Source of the DNA: UBA1924 sp963976625
Lineage (GTDB): Bacteria > Planctomycetota > Phycisphaerae > Phycisphaerales > UBA1924
Direction: 5' to 3'
Assembly: GCA_963976625.1 (NCBI GenBank)
Contig: CAXBLA010000028.1
Coordinates: forward strand, 1-41,858
DNA: 41,858 bases
Below the pieces are notes generated by a model, which worked only from the letters and a program-made list of their open reading frames with translations, was not told the DNA's origin and ran no database searches. This document shows, in pieces, positions 25,841-34,937 of the stretch (positions within the stretch are counted from its first letter, which is position 1; each line of letters opens with the position of its first letter). The translations under genes and the position numbers were made by a program.

Positions 25841-28009
25841 ATGGATTGGCTGCACGGACGATCAAGCAGCGAGAGGACGACCACGACGATGCTCGATGAA
25901 CGAAACGAACGCGATGCGCTGATGCAAGCCGTGGAAACACGGTCGGCCAGCGACCGGCGGAGCACGCTGATCGCCAAGATGCTGCGGATCGGCACGCTGA
26001 TCGGGCTGGCGATCGTGGTGGGGCGTGTGGTGCAGCTGCAGCTCGCGCCCAGCGATGAGCTGCAAGGGTTTATCGCGGCGCGCCAGACCTCGCAGACGCT
26101 CGAATCGGTGCGGGGCGATCTGCTGGATCGGCGCGGGCGGGTGCTGGCGACGACGCGGGTGGGCTATCGCGTGATTGTTGACCCGGTCGGGCTCCACACC
26201 GCGATGGAGCGTGATCCGTCGGCCATCGACAAGGTGATCGTGAACCTCAGCGGCATCATCGACCTGCCGACGGATCAGATCGCGGCCAGGCTCATCGGCA
26301 AGATGGTCCGCAACGAAGAGATCCGCACCGCGAGCAAGAACGATTCCGGTTCGTCGGCTGCTACCAAAGCCAACACGGGCATCGCGATGATGCAGGGCGA
26401 CGCGGGATCGAGCACGCCCACGCTGATGCTCTCTCGGTATCTTCCGATGGGCTCGGTGCTTGATCAGGCGCAGACGCAGCGGATCCGTGAGCTCAAGAAG
26501 GCGGGCAAGCTGCCGAGCGTGTCGCTTGAGCACACGCCGATGCGGGTGCAGACGGGCGAGGAACTCGTCGGGCCGATCGTGGGCAAGTTCGGGTTCTCGA
26601 GTGATGGCTCGGGGCGGACGGGTGTGCTCGGTGCGGAGAAGCTCTTCAACGAGCGCCTCATCGGCGAGGACGGCTCGAAGACCTATGTCCGTGATGCCAA
26701 GGGCCAAGCGCTCTGGGTCCAGCGCGGGGCGTGGACCGAGAGCCGCAAGGGGCAGGATGTCCGCCTGAGTGTTGATCTTGAAATCCAACGGATGGTCTAC
26801 GACCAGCTGGTGTGGGGCGTCGAGCAGGCGGACGCGTCGGGCGGGCGGGCGATCGTCATCAACCCGCATACGGGCGAGATCTTGGCGATGTGCGATGTGC
26901 TGCGTGAGGTCCCGGATCTACAAGCCGTCGAATGGTGGGACCCCGAGTCCGGGCTGGTGCGCCCGACGATGCCCGAGGTGGGCGATCAGCCACGCTACAA
27001 GGTGCTGCGCGATGATCCCAACCGGGCGATCGAGCCGGCGTTGGCGTACAACCGGTGCCTGCAGGATGTGTACGAGCCGGGCTCGACCTTCAAGCCTTTT
27101 GCGTGGACGCTCGCCAAGACCAAGGGGCTCTTGCCCGACGACGAAGTGCTCGACATCAAGAAGAAATCGATCCGGACGCACTATGGGCGGCTCATCACGG
27201 ATGTGTACACCTACGACGATCTCGACCACTGGGACGCGGTGATCAAGTACTCGTCGAACATCGGGATGTACATGGCGACCGAGCGCCTGACGCATCAGCA
27301 ACTCCGCGCGATGGTCAAGGGGCTGGGCTTTGGCGAGCAGACGGGCATCGGGCTCGGGGGCGAGTCGACCGGGATCGTGACCTCGGAGCAGGGGTGGACC
27401 AAGTACACGCAGACCTCGGTGGGCATGGGCTATGAGGTGGCCGTCACACCGATCCAGATGGTGCGGGCGTTCTCGGTGTTTGCTCGAAAGGGCGAGCGTG
27501 CGGGGACGCTGCCTCAGGTCCGGCTCACGGCGGCGGGCGAACAGAACAAGCCGGGGATGACGGGCGATGACATCTTCGTCGAGCGGGTGTTCTCTTCGGA
27601 GGCGGCCCACCGGACGATCGCGCCGATGAGCGAGGTGGCCAGCCGCATGGATAAGAACGCGGCTCGTCAGTATCCCGACATGCCCAAGCCCAAGTATTCG
27701 ATGTTCGGCAAATCCGGCACCTCGCAAATCGCGATGGTCCCGCCGCCCGGGCTCAAGCGCCCCAAGGGCACCAAGGGCTACTACGAGAAGCAGCACCATT
27801 CGAGCTTCATCGTCGCGGCTCCGGCTCAGAACCCGGAGATCGTGGTGCTGGTGGTGCTCGATGACATCGGGCCCGAGCGGGTCGCCAAGCGCCATCATTA
27901 TGGTTCGTGGGTCGCGGGGCCGGTGGTGCGAAGGATTGTCGAGCGGACGCTGCCGTACCTTGGGGTGCCGGCGGATCTGGAATCTGAACCGATCGCGCAA
28001 GGGCACTAA
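25841..28009 (+). CDS. ftsI: Class B penicillin-binding protein (FtsI/PBP2-like)
   Basis: A membrane-bound peptidoglycan transpeptidase that cross-links stem peptides. After a short cytoplasmic part and one transmembrane segment (MLRIGTLIGLAIVVGRVVQL) come the dimerisation domain (RGDLLDRRGRVLATTRVGYR) and the transpeptidase domain. The three active-site motifs are present: SxxK as STFK (Ser415 to Lys418), SxN as Ser471-Ser472-Asn473, and KSGT from Lys624. At 722 residues it is longer than typical FtsI, with an insert around residues 160-190 rich in Ser, Ala and Thr. ATG 25841 is used; an ATG at 25889 has an AGAGGA ribosome site but gives a shorter leader. Its neighbours make a division role likely. 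Confidence 0.93.
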   Translation: MDWLHGRSSSERTTTTMLDERNERDALMQAVETRSASDRRSTLIAKMLRIGTLIGLAIVVGRVVQLQLAPSDELQGFIAARQTSQTLESVRGDLLDRRGRVLATTRVGYRVIVDPVGLHTAMERDPSAIDKVIVNLSGIIDLPTDQIAARLIGKMVRNEEIRTASKNDSGSSAATKANTGIAMMQGDAGSSTPTLMLSRYLPMGSVLDQAQTQRIRELKKAGKLPSVSLEHTPMRVQTGEELVGPIVGKFGFSSDGSGRTGVLGAEKLFNERLIGEDGSKTYVRDAKGQALWVQRGAWTESRKGQDVRLSVDLEIQRMVYDQLVWGVEQADASGGRAIVINPHTGEILAMCDVLREVPDLQAVEWWDPESGLVRPTMPEVGDQPRYKVLRDDPNRAIEPALAYNRCLQDVYEPGSTFKPFAWTLAKTKGLLPDDEVLDIKKKSIRTHYGRLITDVYTYDDLDHWDAVIKYSSNIGMYMATERLTHQQLRAMVKGLGFGEQTGIGLGGESTGIVTSEQGWTKYTQTSVGMGYEVAVTPIQMVRAFSVFARKGERAGTLPQVRLTAAGEQNKPGMTGDDIFVERVFSSEAAHRTIAPMSEVASRMDKNAARQYPDMPKPKYSMFGKSGTSQIAMVPPPGLKRPKGTKGYYEKQHHSSFIVAAPAQNPEIVVLVVLDDIGPERVAKRHHYGSWVAGPVVRRIVERTLPYLGVPADLESEPIAQGH

Positions 28010-28022
28010 AAGCAACTCAAAT

Positions 28023-29108
28023 TCAGTCGCGTGCGATCGGCGATTGCCCGAGCAGGATTTTGTTGCGCGCACCAACCCGCACAATCCGGGCGATGAACCG
28101 CTGGTACTCGTCGTCGAGCTGACGGAGTGTGGTGCCCTCGGGGAGGTAGTTGAGCAAGGTCGCGGGCCCGGTGCGCCGGGTATTGAACTGCTTGAGGTCG
28201 GCCCCGGTGAGCTTGGAACGCAGCTCGCCATGGGCGGCGTCTTGGAGCATCGCTTCGAGGGCGGAGCGGTATTGGCCGCCTCCGGATTCGTTGAGGAAGT
28301 GGATCAGCGCCCAGGCCTGCGCGTAGTAGTTGAGCGCGGTGGGGCGGGTGGTCGAGCGACCGGGGTTGTCGCCCATCAGGTCTTGTGGGCGCAGGGACAG
28401 CAGCGAATGGATCGGCATGAGCGTACCCGCGTTGTAGGCTTTGCGGAGTTGATCAAAGCGTTCCATGTTGGCCCAAGGCAGGAACCGTGGGTGATCGGGG
28501 AACTGCTCGTCCCAGCGGAAGCCCTCCATCATGCACGCGACGCCCTCGTCGAGCCACACCGGCATCGGGTCCTTGAAGGTCGAGTGGCTGTACTGGTGCC
28601 AGCCCTCGTGGGCGCAGATGACGAAGGAGTCCTTGGGCCCGATGTCGTAGAAGACGCCGATGTGTTTGGCGGAGTAGCCGCCGCGTTCGATCGAGAGGTA
28701 GACATCGGCCCGCTCGCCCATCAGCGAGCGGGTGAGCGTCTCCCATTGGTGGCGCGTCTGGAAGAAGTAGGTCTCGATGGGCTCGGCGGGTCTTGGCAGG
28801 CGGACCAGGTCGCTCTGATAGTGCAGGATCGAGAGCTCGACGAAGGGCGGCAGGCGATCGAGGATCTTGTGATCGGTCGAGGTGGTGCGGATGATCGAGT
28901 TGGGCGTGTAGTAGGCGCGCCCGCGATCGCCGCGGTAGGTCCAGGGCTGTTGGTCGGCGACGAAGCGTTGCAGACTCACGGCTTGCCCATCGCTGGGCGT
29001 GTGATCAAGCCGGGGCTCGATCGTCGGTGTCGAGCGACAAGCCGAGAGCGCAAGCACAACGATCGCGCCTGTAGAGATGCACAGCTTCGTTCGCAGTGGG
29101 CGCCTCAT
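28023..29108 (-). CDS. Lipoprotein with gluzincin-like metallopeptidase motif (DUF1570-like)
   Basis: A 361-residue exported protein. The N terminus has a signal with lipobox LSAC (Cys24), so it is probably lipid-anchored. A zinc site of gluzincin type is visible: HEGWH at 167-171 and Glu188 in LDEGVA, 17 residues later, as in the peptidase MA-like / DUF1570 proteins common in planctomycetes. The rest is alpha-helical with QAWALIHFLNES downstream. Substrate and true peptidase activity are unknown. The start overlaps the valS stop by ATGA, so it is probably translated with valS, though a functional link is doubtful. It converges on the ftsI gene with 13 bases between. Confidence 0.82.
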   Translation of the reverse strand: MRRPLRTKLCISTGAIVVLALSACRSTPTIEPRLDHTPSDGQAVSLQRFVADQQPWTYRGDRGRAYYTPNSIIRTTSTDHKILDRLPPFVELSILHYQSDLVRLPRPAEPIETYFFQTRHQWETLTRSLMGERADVYLSIERGGYSAKHIGVFYDIGPKDSFVICAHEGWHQYSHSTFKDPMPVWLDEGVACMMEGFRWDEQFPDHPRFLPWANMERFDQLRKAYNAGTLMPIHSLLSLRPQDLMGDNPGRSTTRPTALNYYAQAWALIHFLNESGGGQYRSALEAMLQDAAHGELRSKLTGADLKQFNTRRTGPATLLNYLPEGTTLRQLDDEYQRFIARIVRVGARNKILLGQSPIARD

Positions 29109-32100
29109 CCGAGCTTGTCCAGCGCGGACTTGGTCGCGTCGCGGTCCTTTTCGAGCCCGGCGAGTTGGTCGCGGGTCTGCTGGACCAGATGAGCCGGGGC
29201 CTTGTCGGTGTAGCCGGGGTTGGAGAGTCGCCCGTTGATGCCTCCGATGGATTTGTTGATCGCGGCCAGTTCTTTTTCGAGCCGTTCGCGCTCCGCGCCT
29301 TCGTCGAGGGCGTCGGCGAGGTTCGAGAGCTGGTACTCCGAACCCTCGAATGTGAACGATGCGGCTTGTCCGTCCGGTGATTCGCCCGAGACGGATTCGA
29401 CGCCGGCGAGGGTCTCGATGAGCGGCGACCAGCGGGCGACATCGTCGGCCAGGGTGCCCGTCGCGTGAAGCACGATCTTGCGCTTGGGGGCGACGCTCGA
29501 CTGGGCGCGGATCTCGCGGATGGTCGAGACGAGCGAACGCACCCGCTCGTAGGCATCCTCGGCCACCTCGTCACGCAGCTCGTCGTCGGGCTCGGGCCAG
29601 CCGGACTGGCAGAGGGTGTCGCTGGACTTGGTGGGCGTGAAGTTGAAGCCGGCGATCTCGCGCATCGGGATGTCGGCGAAGCGCTCGCTGAGGGTCTCGG
29701 TGATGAAGGGCATCACCGGGTGCATCAGGCGGAGGATGCTCTCGAACACCAGACGCAGCACGGCGGCTTGGCTGGCGTTGCCTTCGATCGTGGGCTTGAT
29801 GGACTCCAGATACCAGTCGCAGAAGTCGCGCCAGAACAGGTCATAAATCGCGTCGGCGTAGTCCTTGAACAGGTAGCTGCGCTGGGCGGTGTTGATCTTG
29901 TTGGTCGCGTCGACCACGCGCGAGAGCATCCAGCGATCGATGAGGGTGAGCTCTTGGGGGTCGATGGGGAGCCCCGGCTCGATTGGTGTTTTCTCGAGCA
30001 TCATCATCGCGAACTTGGCGGCGTTCCAGAGCTTGTTGCACAGGTTGCGGCCGAGGTCGAACTTGGGCGAGGTGTTCTTGCCGGTGGCTTGGTCGAGCTC
30101 GACGGGCATGCGGACATCTTGGGTCTGCGTGGTCATCTGGCAGAGCGTGAAGCGCATGGCGTCGGCGCCGTGGGAGTCGATGATGTCGAGCGGGTCGACG
30201 CCGTTGCCAAGGGACTTGGACATCTTTCGGCCTTCGCCGTCTTGGATCATCGCGTGGATGAAGACTTCTTTGAAGGGGGCTTTGCCGGGTTGTTCGTTTT
30301 CGCCGAGGAAGTAGCGGTTGAACATGGTCATCCGCGAGACCCACAGCGTGATGATCTCGCGTGCGGTGGTGAGGACGGCCGTCGGGTTGAAGGCGGAGAG
30401 CATGGACTCGAAGTCTTCGATGCCCGAGGCGTCCTTGGCGGCGTTGGCATCGGGCCAGCCCATCGTCGAGAGCGGCCAGAGGGCGGAGGAGAACCAGGTG
30501 TCGAGGACATCGGGGTCTTGGGTGAAGCCGGCATCGCTCAGAATTTTCAGTTCTCGTTTGCTTGGTTCATGCCGTAAGCAAATAAAGAGATCATCTAAAT
30601 TTTGGCCAGTTCTGCGTAGTTCGATATCTACCTCATGATCCTCACGGCGATACACATCGACCGTTCCGTCGATTGTCCGATCGGTGAGCCAGTTTGCGAA
30701 GGCATCTTCTTCTCCAAATGAGGCAACTCCTGATCGTGACCACACTGGGATCCGATGCCCCCACCAGAGCTGGCGGCTGATGCACCAGTCGCGGAGGTTG
30801 TCGTGCCAGGTTTCGTAGGTTTTGGCGTAGCGGGCGGGGAAGAAGGACATGGAGCCGTCGGTTGAATCTTCGGCGACCATCTTGGGGCGTGATTCGGGCC
30901 AGTCCTTGATCGAGCCCTCGGTGCGCTGCTCGGGGGTGAGGGCGCGTTGGGCGTTGCCTCGGAGTTTGTCGTCGGAGACTTTGCAGTACCACTGGTCGCT
31001 CAAGTACGGCTCGATCGCGGCGTGTGAGCGGTAGGAGTGCCCGACGCTGTGGTTGTAGGGCTTCTTGGCTTCGAGCAGGTTCGCGTCGCGGAAGGCGTTC
31101 TCGATGGCGATGCGGGCGTCCTCGCGGGAGAGCCCGACGAACTGGGTCGCGTCGCCGATGTCTTCCCAGCCGTGGGCGTCGGAGATGGACGCATCGGGGG
31201 CCATGATGTTGATGACTTCCAGATCGTGGCGCTGCCCGATCATCCAGTCGTTGGGATCGTGGGCGGGCGTGACCTTGAGGTAGCCCGAGGCGAACTGGGC
31301 TTTGGTGTCGGAGCTGTTGGGGTCGGCCATAACGACATAGTCATCGCCGATGATCGGGATGATGCGCCCGACGAAGGGGAGCTTGACGCGCTTGCCGATG
31401 TGCTGGGCGTGGTTTGGGTCTTTGGGGTTGACGGCCACGCCCGTGTCGCCCAGGAAGGTCTCGGGGCGTGTGGTGGCGACGGTGACGAACTCGCCGGTGG
31501 GTTCGTCGTTGTCGTCGACGATCGGGTACTTCATGTACCAGAAGAAGCCCTCGATGTCTTCCATCTCGACTTCGTCGTCGGCGAGTGCTGTTTGGGTGAC
31601 GGGGTCCCAGTTGACCAGGCGCTTGCCGCGATAGATGAGCCCGTCTTTGAAGAGTTGGAAGAAGGCTTCGCGGACGGCCCGGGCGCAGATGTCGTCCATG
31701 GTGAAACGCTGGCGGTCCCAGTCGCACGAGCAGCCCATCTTCATGAGCTGGTCGGTGATGCGGGTTTCGTACTCGTCTTTGAACTCGTGGACGAGCTTGA
31801 GGAACTGTTCCCGGCCCGGCTCGCCGTTGAGTTCCATCTTTTTGTAGTCGGCGATTCCGGGCTCGCCGGCTTCTTTGAGCTTGCGGTCGACCATGGTCTG
31901 GGTGGCGATGCCGGCGTGGTCGGTGCCGGGCATCCAGAGGGTCTCAAAGCCCTTCATGCGGTGGGCGCGGATGAGGATGTCCTGGATGGAGTTGTTGAGC
32001 GCGTGCCCGAGGTGCAGGGCGGCGGTGACATTCGGTGGGGGGATCAGGATGGTGTAGGGCTGGGCGTGGCCGGCGAGGACGCGGGCGGGATCGGCGTGGA

Positions 32101-32197
32101 AAGCGCCCGAGTCCATCCATTTCTGCCAGATGCGGGCTTCGTGGTCGCTGGGGGTGTAGGACTTGCTCATGGGTTCTTGGGGGGCGTTGGTGGGCAT
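29105..32197 (-). CDS. valS: Valyl-tRNA synthetase
   Basis: Class I aminoacyl-tRNA synthetase that charges tRNA-Val and edits misactivated threonine. The 1030-residue product contains the HIGH-type motif LHLGH (61-65), the KMSKS loop at about 658-662, the editing-domain pattern VTVATTRPETFLGDTGVAV and the tungsten-like DVLDTWFSSALWPLSTMGWP segment. The C terminus is a Lys/Glu/Ala coiled coil (ERERLEKELAAINKSIGG), typical of ValRS. ATG 32197 follows AAGGA with six-base spacing (32204-32208). One odd point is a clearly AT-rich stretch at about 30540-30740, within the catalytic domain and in frame. The downstream lipoprotein gene is coupled by ATGA. Confidence 0.97.
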   Translation of the reverse strand: MPTNAPQEPMSKSYTPSDHEARIWQKWMDSGAFHADPARVLAGHAQPYTILIPPPNVTAALHLGHALNNSIQDILIRAHRMKGFETLWMPGTDHAGIATQTMVDRKLKEAGEPGIADYKKMELNGEPGREQFLKLVHEFKDEYETRITDQLMKMGCSCDWDRQRFTMDDICARAVREAFFQLFKDGLIYRGKRLVNWDPVTQTALADDEVEMEDIEGFFWYMKYPIVDDNDEPTGEFVTVATTRPETFLGDTGVAVNPKDPNHAQHIGKRVKLPFVGRIIPIIGDDYVVMADPNSSDTKAQFASGYLKVTPAHDPNDWMIGQRHDLEVINIMAPDASISDAHGWEDIGDATQFVGLSREDARIAIENAFRDANLLEAKKPYNHSVGHSYRSHAAIEPYLSDQWYCKVSDDKLRGNAQRALTPEQRTEGSIKDWPESRPKMVAEDSTDGSMSFFPARYAKTYETWHDNLRDWCISRQLWWGHRIPVWSRSGVASFGEEDAFANWLTDRTIDGTVDVYRREDHEVDIELRRTGQNLDDLFICLRHEPSKRELKILSDAGFTQDPDVLDTWFSSALWPLSTMGWPDANAAKDASGIEDFESMLSAFNPTAVLTTAREIITLWVSRMTMFNRYFLGENEQPGKAPFKEVFIHAMIQDGEGRKMSKSLGNGVDPLDIIDSHGADAMRFTLCQMTTQTQDVRMPVELDQATGKNTSPKFDLGRNLCNKLWNAAKFAMMMLEKTPIEPGLPIDPQELTLIDRWMLSRVVDATNKINTAQRSYLFKDYADAIYDLFWRDFCDWYLESIKPTIEGNASQAAVLRLVFESILRLMHPVMPFITETLSERFADIPMREIAGFNFTPTKSSDTLCQSGWPEPDDELRDEVAEDAYERVRSLVSTIREIRAQSSVAPKRKIVLHATGTLADDVARWSPLIETLAGVESVSGESPDGQAASFTFEGSEYQLSNLADALDEGAERERLEKELAAINKSIGGINGRLSNPGYTDKAPAHLVQQTRDQLAGLEKDRDATKSALDKLG

Positions 32198-32248
32198 GGG
32201 GCGTCCTTGGTGCGGCCTGCGATCAACGGGGGGTCGGCTGGCGGGCAT

Positions 32249-32300
32249 ATATCGTGTGTTTCGTTGAGCAATAAGTGTACGCGTGGACGATATCGTGTGT
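32249..32300. repeat. Direct repeat ATATCGTGTGT upstream of the TPR gene
   Basis: ATATCGTGTGT occurs at 32249-32259 and 32290-32300, 41 bases apart start to start, close to four helical turns. Both lie in the divergent gap between valS and the TPR gene. Candidate paired binding sites. Confidence 0.3.
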
Positions 32301-32320
32301 GTATGGGAGAAGAATCAAAG

Positions 32321-33400
32321 ATGGCAAACACGAAGAATCTCAGTCGGCATTACACAGTACGGGCGGGTAGCGGCAAGGCGGGGGGGGTGCTGCTAGGCAT
32401 CGGTGCGCTGCTGGCGGCGGGTGTGGCGGGGTATGCGGTGTGGACGCTGAGTACCGGGTCAGTTGTGCCGGGCGATGGGCAGGAGGTTCCGGTTGAGCAG
32501 GGATCTGGTGGGCTTGGTACGGGTGGGCTCGATGGGATCGCGCCGACGGAGTCGATCGAGGAGATCTTGGGGGCGGTGCAGGTGTATGTGCGGAATCAGG
32601 AGTACGAGCAGGCGACGACCGTGCTTGAGCATGCGGCTCGACAGTTCCCGGGGGATCAGGAGATCCATCTGGCGCTCGGTGATCTGTACATGGTTCAGAA
32701 GAAAAACGAGCCGGCGTACGCCCAGTATGTCAGCGGGATCGAGATCGGGCCAAGCAGCAGCATGATGGAGTTCACGGCCGGTACACTGGCGCAGATGCTC
32801 GGGCGGACGGAGCTGGCGGAGATGCACTACATGTCGGCGATGAGGCTCGACCCGAAGAACCCGGACATGCCGATCTATCTGGCGGCCGTGCAGATGAAGG
32901 CGAATCGGTTGGTCGATGCGAAGATGAACCTGGCGATCGCGGGCAAGCTTGCTCCGGATCGCTCGACGATCTATGCGATGCGTTCGGACATTGCGCTGCG
33001 GGAGAACAAGCTGCATATCGCGCTCGAGCAGATCCAGAAGGCGATCGACCTGAGCCCGCGTGAGGCGGGCTTGATCTTGCAGCAGGCCAAGGTGCTCAAG
33101 CGGATGGGCAAGGGGGAGGAGGCGCTCAACCTGCTCGCGTCGCTGCCCGAGGAGCAGCTGGGTGAGCCGGACACAGCACGGCTGCTGGCGGAGTGTTATG
33201 GGCTGGTGGGTCGACCCGGGGATGCGGCCAGCCGCATGATGGATGTGGCGTCGCTGCATCCGCAGGACGGGCAGCTGGCGTTTGATGTCGCGTTGTGGCT
33301 TGAGCGTGCGGGCGAGCGCGAGCAGGCGATCGAGTGGGCGAATAAAGCGCAGCAACTCGGGCACGCGCGGGCCAAGGACTGGGTGGAGTCGCTGCCGTAA
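32321..33400 (+). CDS. Membrane-anchored TPR protein
   Basis: A 359-residue protein with one N-terminal transmembrane segment (GGVLLGIGALLAAGVAGYAVW) and a long tetratricopeptide domain. Repeats are visible, for example YVRNQEYEQATTVLEHAARQ, IHLALGDLYMVQKKNEPAYA, FTAGTLAQMLGRTELAEMHY and ALEQIQKAIDLSPREAGLI, covering about residues 80-355. TPR domains mediate protein contacts; with the anchor it probably scaffolds an envelope complex. No catalytic domain is present. Two in-frame ATG codons (32303, 32321) are possible; the second is preferred for a GGAGAAG sequence upstream. A long in-frame extension back to 31037 runs antisense to valS and is rejected. Confidence 0.85.
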   Translation: MANTKNLSRHYTVRAGSGKAGGVLLGIGALLAAGVAGYAVWTLSTGSVVPGDGQEVPVEQGSGGLGTGGLDGIAPTESIEEILGAVQVYVRNQEYEQATTVLEHAARQFPGDQEIHLALGDLYMVQKKNEPAYAQYVSGIEIGPSSSMMEFTAGTLAQMLGRTELAEMHYMSAMRLDPKNPDMPIYLAAVQMKANRLVDAKMNLAIAGKLAPDRSTIYAMRSDIALRENKLHIALEQIQKAIDLSPREAGLILQQAKVLKRMGKGEEALNLLASLPEEQLGEPDTARLLAECYGLVGRPGDAASRMMDVASLHPQDGQLAFDVALWLERAGEREQAIEWANKAQQLGHARAKDWVESLP

Positions 33401-33427
33401 GGGTTTCGCTGATTTTTGTATGTGTGC

Positions 33428-33700
33428 TTATTCGTCGTCGCTGGGATCGATCTCGGTGATCGAGGGGTCGAAGCGTTTGCCGGATTCGGTCCATGCGTCG
33501 GTGTGGGTGGTGGGGCCGGGCTTGGGGGCGTTGGCTTTTCGGCGCTGGGCGCGTTTGGTCGTGATGACGAGCGCGAGCATGATCACGGCGAGGAGGCCGA
33601 TGATGGCGACGAAGAGGGCGAGTGAGGAGATCTCGCGGTAGGCCTCGGGTGTGAGGGGGCTGTTGGTCGGCAGGGTGGCGGAGGTTTCGGGGCTCAACAT
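33428..33700 (-). CDS. Small membrane protein of unknown function
   Basis: A 90-residue protein with one transmembrane segment (LALFVAIIGLLAVIMLALVI) followed by a basic stretch (TTKRAQRRK) that suggests the C terminus is cytoplasmic, then a polar tail ending in acidic residues. The chosen ATG at 33700 lies six bases after a TACAAT box (33707-33712 on the minus strand), so the mRNA may have almost no leader. A longer start at 33799 would overlap the prfB start region. No family is recognised. It is divergent from prfB and convergent to the TPR gene. Confidence 0.55.
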   Translation of the reverse strand: MLSPETSATLPTNSPLTPEAYREISSLALFVAIIGLLAVIMLALVITTKRAQRRKANAPKPGPTTHTDAWTESGKRFDPSITEIDPSDDE

Positions 33701-33797
33701 TGGTGTATTGTACGGGCCAAGCGGGCGATCGGATGCTAGAGTACCGACCAATATCAGCCCGGCGGCGAGCGCCAGGGGCGTTGAGCGAGGACCAGAC

Positions 33798-34908
33798 ATG
33801 AACTTTGAAGCGCATCACAATGTGATCAGCGAGTTAGAGGCGCGGATTTTAACCATCCGTGAGTCTCTTTGACTATGAAAACAAACGAAGCCGACTCGGT
33901 GAACTCGAGGGGATGATGGGCGAGGGCGACTTCTGGAATGACCAGGAGCAGGCCAACACGGTCATCGCGGAGCTCAAGCTGATCAAGGCGCAGACCGACC
34001 CGATCAAGGCGGTCTATGAGGAGTTCGAGGACGCCAAGCTTGCCTATGAGATGAGCCGCGAGGAGGACGACAACGAGCTGTTGGTCGAGGCCGACGGGCA
34101 GTTGTTCAATCTGTCGAACCGGATGGGCAAGATCGAGACGCAGTCGTTGCTCTCGGGCAAGCACGATACCAAGGATTGCTTCTTCACGATCTCGGCCGGC
34201 GACGGCGGGACGGAGGCCAACGATTGGTGCGAGATGCTCTTCCGGATGTACCTGTACTACTTCGAGAACCAGGGCTGGAAGGTCGAGGAGGTCGAGAAGT
34301 CGTTTGGGTCGGAGGTCGGGCTCGATTCGGTGACGCTGCATGTCAAGGGCGCGTACGCGTTTGGGTATCTGGGGTGCGAGCGTGGGACGCATCGCTTGGC
34401 GCGGGTGTCGCCGTTCAATGCGCAGGGCAAGCGCCAGACGAGCTTTGCGACGGTGGATGTGATCCCCGAGCTCGAAGAGACCGAGCTGGATATCCCGGAC
34501 GGCGATCTGGAGATCAGCTGCTTTGCACGGTCTTCGGGCCCGGGCGGTCAGAATGTGAACAAGGTCGCGTCGGCGGTCCGGCTGATCCATAAGCCGACGG
34601 GGATCATGATCCTTGCTTCAACGCACCGCGAGCAGCAGCAGAACCGCAGGCAAGCGATGGAGATCCTGACGGCCAAGCTCGAGCAGATTGCTGAAGATCA
34701 GCGGGCGGCGGATATTACGGAAGCGGCGGGCGGGAAGATCGAGCATCGCGGGTGGGGCGCGCAGATCCGCAGCTATGTGCTCTATGACAACCGCGTGAAG
34801 GATCACCGGACGAATGTGGAAGCCAACCCGACCAATGTGCTCGATCGCGGGGAGCTCGATGCGTTTATCGACGCGGAGCTCAAGCGCAAGCGGGCCGAGC
34901 GGGGGTAA
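33798..34908 (+). CDS. prfB: Peptide chain release factor 2, with programmed +1 frameshift
   Basis: Release factor that reads UGA and UAA stop codons and triggers peptide hydrolysis. The gene is split: an initial frame from ATG 33798 (GAGGA 7 bases upstream) runs 24 codons to CTT TGA (33867-33872), and the rest continues in the +1 frame from GAC at 33871. CTTTGAC is the classic RF2 autoregulatory shift site: when RF2 is scarce, the ribosome slips past the UGA. In the joined 369-residue product the stop-codon-reading SPF motif is at 204-206 and the catalytic GGQ at 249-251. The upstream Shine-Dalgarno-like stimulator is weak here (CCGTGAGT), unlike AGGGGG in E. coli. No terminator is seen. Confidence 0.96.
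33867..33873 (+). promoter_or_regulatory. Programmed +1 frameshift site in prfB
   Basis: CTTTGAC: the Leu codon CTT is followed by an in-frame TGA, and shifting forward one base reads GAC (Asp) and continues into release factor 2. This is the known prfB autoregulation signal, conserved across most bacteria. Confidence 0.93.
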
Positions 34909-34937
34909 GGCGTCTGCCTGTTTGCGGGGGAGACACG

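Noticed and set aside
27861..29192. Long plus-strand open frame opposite the lipoprotein gene (443 codons)
   Set aside because: It is antisense to a gene with lipobox and HEXXH motif; its translation is Val/Gly/Glu-rich low-information sequence typical of the shadow of a GC-rich gene.
29465..30577. Long plus-strand open frame opposite valS (370 codons)
   Set aside because: valS motifs on the other strand are unmistakable; this frame has no recognisable domain or ribosome site.
31037..32302. N-terminal extension of the TPR gene across valS
   Set aside because: It runs antisense through valS, has shadow-like composition, and the transmembrane start at 32321 makes a complete protein.
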